A stretch of DNA of 64,000 nucleotides from Compostibacter hankyongensis (GTDB taxonomy: Bacteria; Bacteroidota; Bacteroidia; Chitinophagales; Chitinophagaceae): NCBI RefSeq assembly GCF_039541075.1, contig NZ_BAABFN010000021.1:62001-126000 (forward strand). The letters are read 5' to 3'. A program made the translations under genes and the position numbers. This document shows positions 36,676-46,300 of this stretch, piece after piece (position 1 is the first letter of the stretch; each line of letters opens with the position of its first letter). The notes below the pieces were generated by a model. The model did no database searches. It was not told where the DNA came from and was given only the letters and a program-made list of their open reading frames with translations.

Positions 36676-36743
36676 GAGTATTTTTTTGTCCGACCGTAGG
36701 GGATTCACTAATCCTGACATTAAAAACCTAATTTTTTATACCT

Positions 36744-37838
36744 ATGAAAATATTATTGAATCTCATCATGAGGTCACTTCTGAATTTCCTTTATCTCTTC
36801 AGCAACAGGATTCCTTTTAAGAAAGCCATTTACAGAATGAAGCAGGCAGCTAAGTCAGGTCAGATGCTCACTTCAAAAAAATTAAAGTATTCACCTGGCT
36901 CACTCTATGGCTTTAAGTTTTGTGCACGTTGGGTCATAGCTTATGAAAAGGAGGTGAACAGAACAATTTATCTGAATGAAATATCGGTAAGATGGGCAGA
37001 AAAATTTGAATTGTTTCTTGTCGAAAAAAGGTTGTCCAAAAATACTATTTCCGAAATATTGTCAAAAGTAAAGGCAGTTTGCAATTATCATTATAAACTC
37101 GGTCACTGCACATTCAATGGTAGTGGCATTTCAACTCCACTGGAAATTACTACGGCTGTTTACATCACGGATGAAGAACTTTTATCGCTCTTACAAATTG
37201 ACCTTCCGGAAGGATTGCGGAGCATTAGAAACATCTTCGTCCTTGCCTGTGAACTGGGCTTACGCTTTTCAGATTTAAAAATCGTCTTAAAAGATCCAAA
37301 GCTGTACCTCCACAGGGAACATGGCAAGCTGTTCTTTGAAATTAAGACGCAGAAAACCGGGGAGGTGTCTTACATTCCATTGAGCAATTTAGCAATGGCG
37401 ATCCTAAATCATGCACACTGGAGCTTTAATGATAATTTCAGCTTATCCTATTTTAACCTCTCCATTAAAGAAGTTTGCAAAAGGGCAAAAATTGATGGGA
37501 CAATAACATTTACCCGTACAACGGGCGGAAGGCGAAAGGATACAATCTTTAGAAAATACGAGCTGGTGAGCAGCCATACGGCAAGGCGGACATTTGCAAC
37601 GAATGCATTCCTGCACAGAATGCCGATTGAGCAAATTATGGCTATTACGGGACATAAAACCGTGCAGGCTTTTATGCGATATATCCGATGCTCCGCACTT
37701 GAAAAAGCATTGAAAGCTGCTGAAAACGTCTTTTTCACAACACGTTTTGCGCCGGCTGATCTTATTAATTATTCAATTGATTTGCCATCTGCATCTTCGC
37801 CGGTAGCTGGGAATTTGGGGCCAACTTTATTAAAATGA
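36744..37838 (+). CDS. Tyrosine recombinase / phage-type integrase
   Basis: The 364-residue protein has an N-terminal SAM-like core-binding domain (about 85-125; WAEKFELFLVEKRLSKNTISEI) and a C-terminal catalytic domain. The catalytic residues are visible: Arg in ACELGLRFSDL, H278-T-A-R in SSHTARRTF, the second His in ITGHKTV, and the nucleophile Y313 in FMRYIRC. It lacks the N-terminal arm-binding domain of ICE integrases, so it is closer to small XerC-like recombinases. It sits between structured repeats and a lipoprotein-protease locus. Confidence 0.88.
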   Translation: MKILLNLIMRSLLNFLYLFSNRIPFKKAIYRMKQAAKSGQMLTSKKLKYSPGSLYGFKFCARWVIAYEKEVNRTIYLNEISVRWAEKFELFLVEKRLSKNTISEILSKVKAVCNYHYKLGHCTFNGSGISTPLEITTAVYITDEELLSLLQIDLPEGLRSIRNIFVLACELGLRFSDLKIVLKDPKLYLHREHGKLFFEIKTQKTGEVSYIPLSNLAMAILNHAHWSFNDNFSLSYFNLSIKEVCKRAKIDGTITFTRTTGGRRKDTIFRKYELVSSHTARRTFATNAFLHRMPIEQIMAITGHKTVQAFMRYIRCSALEKALKAAENVFFTTRFAPADLINYSIDLPSASSPVAGNLGPTLLK

Positions 37839-38002
37839 CGAAATCAAAAAAACTGCTCAAAAAGCAATAAACCTTCTATAGCTTCCTTCATCAAATGCCT
37901 ACTGGAAGGATAATAAAATATTATCATTTAATCATTTATAGAAAAATTTTGAATTGACAATTTAAAATTCTAAATTGTATTGTCAACCATATAGTAAACC
38001 TT

Positions 38003-38065
38003 ATGAAAAGACCATTACATTTTATTTCCTTCTTTTTTGCTGAAGATGTCTCTCCTCCGTTATAA
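38003..38065 (+). CDS. 20-codon micro-ORF, leader copy 1
   Basis: ATG to TAA encodes a 20-residue peptide that begins MKRPLHFI and ends AEDVSPPL. The micro-ORF at 38191 has the same length and shares M-K-R, F-I, A-E-D, S-P-P at the same positions, with three synonymous codon differences (GAT/GAC, CCT/CCA, CCG/CCA). CCTT precedes both ATG codons and ATTCTAAATTG lies about 35-40 bases upstream of both. An ORF start (ATGAAAAAATTC, then TAA) follows 145 bases later, at the place where a lipoprotein begins in the other copies. Confidence 0.45.
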   Translation: MKRPLHFISFFFAEDVSPPL

Positions 38066-38190
38066 TACGGTAATAAATCCCTTTTAGCTTGTCATGCAGC
38101 ATATCAGCTGATTTCGTTGTCTTTTTAGTTATTTCTATTAACTAAGAATGAAAAAATTCTAAATTGGCTTGCAATACTTTTATAATCCTT

Positions 38191-38253
38191 ATGAAAAGAC
38201 TGATACGTTTTATTTGTTCTTATTGCGCTGAAGACTCCTCTCCACCACATTAG
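38191..38253 (+). CDS. 20-codon micro-ORF, leader copy 2
   Basis: ATG to TAG encodes a 20-residue peptide beginning MKRLIRFI and ending AEDSSPPH, the tandem partner of the micro-ORF 188 bases upstream. The lipoprotein at 38332 starts 141 bases after this ATG. The repeated spacing to a downstream lipoprotein suggests a leader peptide or a conserved untranslated leader. Translation is not proven. Confidence 0.45.
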   Translation: MKRLIRFICSYCAEDSSPPH

Positions 38254-38331
38254 CGCATTGTCTTTTCTTAAAAGTATATGCAGCGTTATTGCAGATTAGT
38301 TTGTCATTTATCTAACAAAAACGACTTAATC

Positions 38332-38799
38332 ATGCAAGCATTATCAGGCAACACGCTTAAAGCAATTTATGTTTCTGGAATAGTCTTAACCTACTTCACC
38401 TTAATTTCCTGTAAGAAAGCTTCATCGCAGGATCCTGTTAAGACTACACCAGAAGGGTCATGGATTTTGTCACAAAAAGGGCATACAGATGTTTACCAGA
38501 CCGATGGAAAATGGATCTGGACAAATGTAAACGCAAGCGAGGCTTATCGCGTTGTCTTTACCAATGATAGTATCGTGATATCCTATGATACAGATCCTCC
38601 CACAAAAGGAACCTATCATTATACAGATAGTTCCTTTAAGGTAATATTACATCCTGAGGATACAATGGATGTAATATCCGATACCAAAATTAATATGGCT
38701 AAGTTCTCTGATGGCTATGTATACTTTTATTACATGGCCGGAGATGAAGGCGGCAAGGCATTAAAATTTACCTTTCTTAACGAAAATAATAACAGATGA
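38332..38799 (+). CDS. Small lipoprotein with lipocalin-like features
   Basis: The 155-residue product (start at MQALSGNTLKAIY, 38332) has a lipoprotein signal ending in TLISCKKASS. The mature part (TPEGSWILSQKGHTD, then alternating strands with TDSSFKVIL and DGYVYFYYMAG) looks like a small lipocalin-type beta-barrel of the DUF/lipocalin_4 kind, which is only a resemblance. Its stop overlaps the next start by four bases (ATGA), so it is translationally coupled to the metalloprotease and may be its partner or inhibitor. Confidence 0.7.
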   Translation: MQALSGNTLKAIYVSGIVLTYFTLISCKKASSQDPVKTTPEGSWILSQKGHTDVYQTDGKWIWTNVNASEAYRVVFTNDSIVISYDTDPPTKGTYHYTDSSFKVILHPEDTMDVISDTKINMAKFSDGYVYFYYMAGDEGGKALKFTFLNENNNR

Positions 38800-40445
38800 A
38801 AAAAACTTCTACTTTAATCCTCTTTATACTTCAAATTTTTCTCTTTCAAAATACATACGGACAGATTATCCGGTGTGGCACCGAAAACGGCTCATTGAGT
38901 CCGTCCCAGCTCGCACAACAAAATCAAATAATCCAGCACAACAAAATAAACGGCCTCTTACAGGGTGACGATCTGCATTACTTTAAAGTATTTTTCCATA
39001 TCGTTCGGTATTCAAACGGTTCCGGAAATGTCAGTGTATCCTTTACAGACCAGATGATGTGCTCGCTAAATTCCTATTATAACAGTCATAATATCTATTT
39101 TTTGAAAACAGGGTATGATGAGATATTATTGGATACCTATGCAAACTTTACTTCAAGTCAGACTAACGCTCTTTTCAATGTAAATAAAAAAGATAGTGTA
39201 GTCAATGTTTATCTTTTACCGAATGACGTGGCTGACGGTGCGTTTGGAGGCATAGCAGATAATATACCGGGTACAGCTATGATTATGGGTTATTCCAATT
39301 TTGTATTTACAGATGCCACCTTTCCTCATGAAATGGGGCATGTACTTGGTCTTTATCATACCCATCACGGTATTGAACCTGGGGGATGTCCTGAGACATC
39401 TACCAATTGCACAAGTTGTGGAGATTACATTTGTGACACACCCCCTGATCCAGGTTTGGATGGAGGAAATGTAAATGCAAATTGCGTTTATACCGGGCCT
39501 ACCGGTTACAATCCTGATGTACACAATATCATGTCCTATGCCCCTTTCGATTGTAGAACTGAACTGACAGATGACCAATTTATAAGGATGGATGGCATAA
39601 TTAGTGGAAATGCTTATTTGCAGAAATGTCTGCTGCATCCGTTTATTTCTGGTCCTGAATCATTTTGCACTTCGGGATCTTATTCTATCACTGGTTTGCT
39701 TTCAGGCATGCCCGTTTCCTGGAGTGCTACACCAACAGGTAACGTCTCCATTACTCCCAACGGCTATAACGTAACTGTTAATCGCATATTCGACGCAACA
39801 GTTACTTTGACTGCTACGGTATCTGTAAATGGATGCACTATCCCCCTTACAAGAACTATATACTCAGGTGCCACTCCAATATACATTTCAACCATTCCCA
39901 ACGGACAGTGTAGTGGTACTTTTCAAAGTTACTATTTGGAAAATAGCATCCCGACCTCCGGCACAGGCTGGCATTGGTCCGTTGAATATCTGGGGCCAAA
40001 CAGCCAAATCTTCATAAACAGCTCAAATAGTCCATCTACCTATGTTGACGTAAGTGGTGGAGGAACAGTGAGGCTTGATTATACAGATGAATGTGGAAAT
40101 GCACAATCTACGAGCGTCACCGTGTATAGCCCGTGTCATCCCTTAATAATTTATCCTAATCCTGCAGATGATAATATCACAATTAGTCTACCGGGATTGG
40201 GAGAGCAGGGAATTAATTCAAAAAATTTAAAGCTACCTTCCGGTAATGTTTTTGCAGATAGCTTTGATTTAAAAACGATAAACATTTATGATCTGTCAGG
40301 TAAGATGCTTCTGCAAAAGCGGATAACTGATAACCATTCTTCACAAATCCAGCTCAATGTCTCCTCTTTGGCACCTGGAGTTTATATCATTGAATTATCA
40401 AATGGTAATGCAGCGATAAGAGACAAATTTGTTATTCAACGCTGA
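38796..40445 (+). CDS. Secreted M43-like zinc metalloprotease with T9SS sorting domain
   Basis: The 549-residue protein has a signal peptide (ending NTYGQ), the metzincin zinc motif H178-E-M-G-H182-V-L-G-L-Y-H188 and the Met-turn N-I-M-S-Y, as in the pappalysin (M43) family. A beta-rich PKD/Ig-like region (about 280-440) follows, and a C-terminal type A sorting domain (YPNPADDNITI, LSGKMLLQK, LAPGVYIIEL) directs export through the type IX secretion system. The cysteine-rich loop after the zinc site (TSTNCTSCGDYICDTPPDP) is typical of M43 enzymes. It ends at a strong terminator. Confidence 0.92.
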   Translation: MKKTSTLILFILQIFLFQNTYGQIIRCGTENGSLSPSQLAQQNQIIQHNKINGLLQGDDLHYFKVFFHIVRYSNGSGNVSVSFTDQMMCSLNSYYNSHNIYFLKTGYDEILLDTYANFTSSQTNALFNVNKKDSVVNVYLLPNDVADGAFGGIADNIPGTAMIMGYSNFVFTDATFPHEMGHVLGLYHTHHGIEPGGCPETSTNCTSCGDYICDTPPDPGLDGGNVNANCVYTGPTGYNPDVHNIMSYAPFDCRTELTDDQFIRMDGIISGNAYLQKCLLHPFISGPESFCTSGSYSITGLLSGMPVSWSATPTGNVSITPNGYNVTVNRIFDATVTLTATVSVNGCTIPLTRTIYSGATPIYISTIPNGQCSGTFQSYYLENSIPTSGTGWHWSVEYLGPNSQIFINSSNSPSTYVDVSGGGTVRLDYTDECGNAQSTSVTVYSPCHPLIIYPNPADDNITISLPGLGEQGINSKNLKLPSGNVFADSFDLKTINIYDLSGKMLLQKRITDNHSSQIQLNVSSLAPGVYIIELSNGNAAIRDKFVIQR

Positions 40446-40462
40446 CCAACTACTTTTTAAGT

Positions 40463-40498
40463 AAAAAAAACAGGGAGCTTCTGCTCCCTGTTTTTTTT
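40463..40498 (+). terminator. Strong rho-independent terminator after the metalloprotease
   Basis: AAAAAAAACAGGGAGC and GCTCCCTGTTTTTTTT are perfect complements around a four-base loop, so it can act in both directions. The rest of the 305-base gap to 40,750 shows no gene. Confidence 0.88.
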
Positions 40499-40750
40499 AC
40501 GATTACCTGTTGCATACCGATTAAATAAAACAGTCTGGGTATGGGAATACATCAATTCCTGCACAAAGTTCGGCATCGGGGCTAAAACCGCCACCGCCTC
40601 CAGCCGACCTGCAGCAAGGTCGTACGAAAATCTTTCTTCTTAAACCGTTGCACTATTTACAGAAACATTTTCATCTCCACCTTGCTTTATTTAGCCGCGA
40701 TACCGGAATGAGGTTACATAATTGATTATTAACCTCTTAAATCAAATCCG

Positions 40751-41479
40751 ATGTATCAGCTAAAAAAGCTTTCGGCCATTATTAATCAAATAGCCGTCTC
40801 CACTTCTAAACAGACTGCTTTCTCTGAACTGCTCGATTATGCATTGCTCCCTTTTGAGTATTTTGAAACTGCAGAAGAACTCAGAGCAGCACATGAAAAA
40901 CTGCAATCCTATAAGCACCGGCAACAACTAAGTACCTTCCTGACAGAACTGGCGGAACTGAACCCGGAAGGGTTCGGCGATCCATTAGGAGAATTTTACA
41001 TGCAGGAGATCAGTCATGGACACCTTGGCCAGTTCTATACTCCTGAGTATGTAGCTTCCCTCATGGCGCTGTCTGTTGGAACTCGGCCGCTTAATGACGG
41101 CGAGCGGGTATTAGACCCGGCCTGCGGTTCAGGTAGGATGCTCCTGGCTATGGGGCGCTACAACCGGCATTTAAGATTCTACGGGGCTGACCTGGACAAA
41201 GTATGCTGTAAAATGGCGCTCCTGAACCTGCTGCTAAACTCCCTCAGCGGAGAAATCGCCCACATGAATAGCATATCTAACGAATTTTATGAGGGCTATA
41301 AAATAACGACATTATTAAAAGGAGGATATCATTATCCCTATTTTATACGATTCCAGGAAAAAGAAAAAAGTGAAATCTGGATACATCCGGCCACCCATAA
41401 AAACGAGGATGAAGCAAACCAGAAGGGCGCCTCTAAAATTCATGTGATACAAGGAGACCTTTTTAAAGGCCTCCTCTAA
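40751..41479 (+). CDS. N6-adenine DNA methylase-like protein lacking the NPPY motif
   Basis: The 242-residue protein resembles type I HsdM methylases: an N-terminal helical part, QFYTPEYV (94-101) and the SAM-binding motif I D122-P-A-C-G-S-G128, followed by the acidic DLDK at 147-150. The catalytic motif IV (N/D-P-P-Y/F) that should follow is not present; the chain ends after GDLFKGLL, which is where NPPF would come next. It may bind SAM without methylating, or be truncated by the recombinase gene whose 3' end overlaps it by 17 bases. Similar short proteins occur in Bacteroidota mobile elements (recalled). Confidence 0.75.
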   Translation: MYQLKKLSAIINQIAVSTSKQTAFSELLDYALLPFEYFETAEELRAAHEKLQSYKHRQQLSTFLTELAELNPEGFGDPLGEFYMQEISHGHLGQFYTPEYVASLMALSVGTRPLNDGERVLDPACGSGRMLLAMGRYNRHLRFYGADLDKVCCKMALLNLLLNSLSGEIAHMNSISNEFYEGYKITTLLKGGYHYPYFIRFQEKEKSEIWIHPATHKNEDEANQKGASKIHVIQGDLFKGLL

Positions 41480-43004
41480 ATGCTTCCTGTAGATCATCTT
41501 TCCAGACGGTTCCAACAAATTTTCCTTCCTCATCAAAGAGGAGCCTTTTGATTCGCCGCATATTTCTGCTGATATTCAATCTCGATACCTTGGCATAGCG
41601 TTCTGTCGTTCGGATAGATTTATGACCTAATATTTTCCCGACCACTGGTAGCGGCATCCCGTTATCCAAAGCAATCGTCGTTGCAAAAATATGCCGGGCA
41701 CGATGAGGATGAAGTTCGATATTCAGGGATAATTTCCTGCCCACCGCTTTAATATGCTTGTTATAGTATTGATTGGAATATACCGGTAATAGTTTATCAC
41801 GGTAAAGGCATGCCGGATGATCCTTATACTTGTCTAATATCTGTAGAGCAATAGGCAATAGGGGAACCGTTTCAATCGTACCATTGGTCTTTTTACGTCC
41901 TGTTCTCAGCCATTTTTCCCCGTCTATACCTATCACAATATCAGATCGGCGTAATGAATTCAATTCTTCATAAGCATAGCCGGTAAAGCATTCCATTAGA
42001 AAGCCGTCTCGCACAATATCTTCAGCACCGGATAATTCAGCATTGATCAGCGTAATTATTTCCCATTCGCTGGCCGGTTCTATTTCCGGATCTATATACG
42101 TACAACGGAATTTTTCTATTGGGTTTTTTATGATCCAGCCATTAGTGACGGAGAGCTCCAGGGCCTGTTTTGTATTTTTGATATGTTTTACGGCGTTATT
42201 ATGGCCACAATCATCATGTGTGGTAAGATAATCGTAAAAATGGGTTGCCAGGGATAACTGGATGTCGGGTAGCCATAGATCCGCCTTCTGGTAACGAAAC
42301 CAGACAAAGCTGCAGATCTTCTTTTTGGTAAATATCCATTTTCTCAGCGTGGTAGCTGCACGGTTAGCTTTAAGCACATTTTTGACAAAAAGAATGAGCT
42401 GTTCATCCAGAGCATTAAGTAGGGATTTGGTTCTTTCCTTATTGTCGAGGATTGTATTTATTTCCAAATGTGCTTTTTCAGCCCGCTCTAAAAGCTTCTT
42501 TTTCTGTTCCGCCAAAAGGAAATTTCGTTCTTCAATAACTGCCGGATGAATAAGCTTTTTTATTTTTCTTTCCTCTTTATCCAGCTCCAGGCATTCTCGG
42601 ATCAGGTTGTCAACTTTTGTGGAAATATCCATATTTTGCTGTACCGGAGAGGGTAGGTTGGCATCCGTAGCCTGTTGACTTTTGACCTTTTCAGGGGTTA
42701 TTTTTGCTTTCAGCATAGCGGGTGTAACCCGGTCATGAAGGGCCTGGAGTTTTAAAAATTCGTGTTCAAGGCTGGTTTTGGTTTGCTTGATTTTTAGATT
42801 GATCGCTGCGGCATTTTTATGCTGTGGGCTTACCCTTTTATGCTTCACATTCCAATGGTCCGGCACAATCTTGTAACCCAATGAAAGTTCTTCTTTTAAT
42901 CCGGCAATGGTGATTCTGCAATAGACAGGCGCTTTACCGTCAGCAGAGGATTTTTTCCGGTTAAGGAAAATGAGCAGGCTTAATTTCTGATTCGTGTTCA
43001 TCAT
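41463..43004 (-). CDS. int: Tyrosine recombinase, ICE-type integrase (IntDOT-like)
   Basis: The 513-residue protein (ATG at 43004 or 43001) has an N-terminal arm DNA-binding domain (RKKSSADGKAPVYCRITI), a long charged helical insert (about 100-220), a SAM-like core-binding domain and a catalytic domain. HPHRARHIFATTIA carries His-x-x-Arg, and LGHKSIRTTERYAKV has the second His and the nucleophilic Tyr. In box I the usual Arg is replaced: the segment reads CFTGYAYEEL, similar to IntDOT-type enzymes that lack Arg I. Its start lies at the edge of repeat X copy 2. The 3' end overlaps the methylase gene convergently. Confidence 0.9.
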   Translation of the reverse strand: MMNTNQKLSLLIFLNRKKSSADGKAPVYCRITIAGLKEELSLGYKIVPDHWNVKHKRVSPQHKNAAAINLKIKQTKTSLEHEFLKLQALHDRVTPAMLKAKITPEKVKSQQATDANLPSPVQQNMDISTKVDNLIRECLELDKEERKIKKLIHPAVIEERNFLLAEQKKKLLERAEKAHLEINTILDNKERTKSLLNALDEQLILFVKNVLKANRAATTLRKWIFTKKKICSFVWFRYQKADLWLPDIQLSLATHFYDYLTTHDDCGHNNAVKHIKNTKQALELSVTNGWIIKNPIEKFRCTYIDPEIEPASEWEIITLINAELSGAEDIVRDGFLMECFTGYAYEELNSLRRSDIVIGIDGEKWLRTGRKKTNGTIETVPLLPIALQILDKYKDHPACLYRDKLLPVYSNQYYNKHIKAVGRKLSLNIELHPHRARHIFATTIALDNGMPLPVVGKILGHKSIRTTERYAKVSRLNISRNMRRIKRLLFDEEGKFVGTVWKDDLQEAFRGGL

Positions 43005-43005
43005 C

Positions 43006-43120
43006 AGCAATTTATAAGGTGTACAAATTGCTCTTAAATCATCATAATCAAATAATTACGACAAAATCGGCGACCTAAAATTACAGATACCGATAGGTCG
43101 CCGAATAGGTCGCCGATTTT
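43006..43120. repeat. Repeat X copy 2 with iteron-like repeats (candidate att site)
   Basis: The segment matches 34681-34780. It also contains ATAGGTCGCCGA twice in tandem (43093-43104 and 43105-43116), and TCGGCGACCTA inverted at 43067-43077, so that AAAATCGGCGACCTA and TAGGTCGCCGATTTT form a perfect 15-bp inverted repeat (43063-43077 / 43106-43120). Repeated short sites beside an integrase start are expected for arm-type binding sites in an attachment region. Confidence 0.6.
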
Positions 43121-43191
43121 ATTGAATAAAATCAGACTAAAATAGAATGCTTAATTTCAGGAAGTCTTGCTGGGCGTGAATTTCAAATAAA

Positions 43192-43215
43192 AATGGCGTT
43201 CGTTAGAACGCCATT
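43192..43215. terminator. Perfect 10-bp hairpin before repeat Y copy 2
   Basis: AATGGCGTTC (43192-43201) and GAACGCCATT (43206-43215) form a perfect stem with loop GTTA. A similar but imperfect hairpin (AAAGGGCGATCA / TGACCGTCCTTT) precedes repeat Y copy 1, so the structure belongs to the repeat. Confidence 0.5.
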
Positions 43216-43217
43216 TC

Positions 43218-43306
43218 GTGAACCCACTGGTACAGAACTCGAACTCTTTTTTGGAAGATTTGAGGCGATTGAATCAATTAAAAGACAGTCCATATCAAAA
43301 TGATTT
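43218..43306 (+). repeat. Repeat Y copy 2 (degenerate coding tail)
   Basis: The 89-base segment matches 36382-36470. Here the frame continues to a natural-looking end (IPEKPKAKRLKF, stop at 43343-43345), so this copy seems to keep the original C-terminus of an unrecognised protein. There is no start codon with a plausible ribosome site. The remaining part of the gap 43,005-43,357 holds only repeat X and the hairpin. Confidence 0.6.
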
Positions 43307-43357
43307 CATTCCCGAAAAACCCAAAGCCAAAAGATTGAAATTCTAAATGTGAAGTTG

Positions 43358-46300
43358 CTATAAAATACTTTCACGTAATAAATATGCGTGTACTGAACCC
43401 CGTTCTATCATGAAATCAAGAATTGGAATGACTTTGTTTTTCAATCTTATCTCTTTTTTGATTTCTTGCCTATTATTAAAGACGAATTTCCTTAGATACA
43501 TCTCCAAATAGTACAACGTGTTTGATTCAAGATCACCAAGTTGTAATAACTTGTTATTTGACACGATTGTATACACCCAATCAATCCCCTCGTTTTTAAA
43601 GTTAGACCCAACTGAGTTCAATACTCTTGTAATAGAATACAATACCGCAGGAATATGTCCCATTTCTTTGGAAGCATTGACATAAAGAGATAAATTCTCT
43701 CTGCTTAAGCTATGCCATTCTTCAATTCTATCTTTCCAAAACTGCCATGCTAATAAATAGTTTATTATGATTTGTTTTAAATAGGGACTTCTTGGATAAT
43801 CACTCAGTTCCTTTATCTTTGGGAATAGTTTATTCCAAATATGCCAAAATTGCTCACGATTCATTAGGCTATCTTCGGCAGTTATTATTTCTCCAATAAA
43901 TAAGGAAGTTTCTTCTGTCGGAGATAAATAGTCCAAAAATGGAGTAAGATATTTATCAATCTCGCTTACTTCTCTTTGCAAAATAAAATTCGAAAATCTT
44001 TTGAAAATCTCTAAACGCACTTTAAAAATATCATGGTCGTCTCCAAATTCTTCTTCATACACTCTCCTGTCTATCAACAACCGTGAAGCCATTATTGGTA
44101 AAGTTTGCATGAAAATATCTAAATGAATATCATCTTTTGTATCAGAAGGAATTAACTGGTAGACTATTTCTAACCCATGGATATCAAGTGACTCAATATC
44201 TTTTAAATCGAATGAGTTTTCTCCAAAAGTGAATTCAGGAGTTATTTTATCGAGTTCTTCTAATATTGAAGTTTTTGGAATCCGTCTCCAATATCTTCGC
44301 TCTTTCCTTTTTTCGTCTATAATCTTTTTATAAATCGGTTTGAGTTTTATATAGCCAAATAATATAGATTGAGCAACTTTTTGATTTTGCTCCCACAGCT
44401 TTGATTTGTGAATAGACTCAATTACATAATCACATATTCTTTTATACGCACCAATAGCTGTTTCATCGAAAAGAGACAAGACCATCATTGAAACAATATT
44501 TTCAACATCTTCAGGATATTCATTTATCAATATCGGAATTGCATGAAAAGAGGCTTCAACTCCATCACTTATTTGATACTCATATTCGTCACTAAATAGG
44601 CGTGACAAAGTTGATGTAATTATTTCTTTGCAAAAATCTATATCTTCTTTTTGTAACTTGTCTTTATACTCGATAAGCATTTTTGAACAAGTGAAAGGAG
44701 GAATACTATGGTCTCTTCCTCTCGCAGTATCCCCAGACTTAATTTCTTCGACCAACTGCCTTGTTTCAGATAAAGCAATTATAGGATTGCTATCGTATTC
44801 ATCATGTTTCGCAATCTTGCCTTGCGATTCCCTACCTATTAAAAAATCCGACCATGTTTTTAATGCGGAATATTTGAAAAAATCATCAAATTCCGAGCGA
44901 GCTTGTTCACTTACGTTTTTGAGTTCATCGGGAAATACTTTAGGACTAAACTCTACAAGAAATTTGTTACCTTCCGCTTCAGATATTTTAGGAGTTAGAT
45001 TTCTTCTATCCATTCTTAACAACAGGATTTCAGATGACTTCTTAGACAAATCATTTGATTTATGGCGGTCAATTATATCATGTAATTTCTCAATAAATTC
45101 TGTGTTTTGTTCTTCAGTAAATCCATTGACACCAAAAAATTGGTAATTCAAAAACAAAGATTCTAAATTAGAAGCTCTATGCTCATCCTTACATGTTTTT
45201 AGTCTTTCGTCTGTATACAAGGCATCTTTTAACTTGTCCATTCCATATCCTATCCCATATGTAGATTGGGCGTGGAACTCACTCGTACTCCTAACTGTGT
45301 CTATATGGAACAATTCAATCGTTTTAAATAATACCAATGCTACATTATAAAGCTTATCACGATTTGCAAGTATGACACTACAAACAATTGAAGTAAGAGA
45401 AGCTGATTTCGAATCTCTTAGGATTTTTAAAAGCACATGTTCAAATATTTCAGGTTTGGTTGCAGGAGCGTACTCTAAAAGAGTTTTTTCTAATGCCATA
45501 TGGATTGATTGCAGTAGATATGGAACGACTGGACTACCATTGCCACGATACATCCCCCAAAGAGACCAACTCAAATATTGTGTTACTTCTATTTCATCTA
45601 TATATAATGTGATTTCTTCAACGTCCTCCTTGCCATAATCACTCTGACTATATGCCTGAACAGCTCTATTCGTAAAATTTATAATAAAATCGAGTGTTGG
45701 ATAAAAAGCGACTTGCAAAAGCCATTTTATGGGTGTTTGATTTGCACTTGCAGGAAAATAATTAAATTTAAATTCATCAACCAAACCATATTTACTCTCC
45801 ATACTATCCCTATCATAGCTCCAATCATTACTTTTTCTTGCAGGTTTCTGCCAAAATAAATCACATAATTGAATGACTTCCAATGGGAGTGATTTTATTA
45901 AATCTATCGCTATATAAGGTTTCTCTAATATTTTTGTACATAAACCATGGTAAGGCTTTCTGTGATTAGTCCACTTGTTTTCTATTACCTTGTTGAAGAT
46001 GTTTTTTAATTCGGTTTGTATTTCACTGGCGGAATTGAAAACCACTTTCAGAATTTTTTCTTCTGCATCCTTGTGCATGTAGAAGCTATCTTCTGTTTCG
46101 GTTTTTTGTATTATACTCAAAGCTAATAAACCAGAGTATCTTGTAGTTTTACCTGTTTTAATAGATTTGCACCAGTCAGTTAGAACAGGTAAAACTAAGT
46201 TTAGATTGCTGTCAAAAAAAACAGATTTGTATTTATAGACCAGAGAAATTACTTCTTCCCATCCTTTTCCTTTGGGGTCAATTACATCGATACTCTCAAA

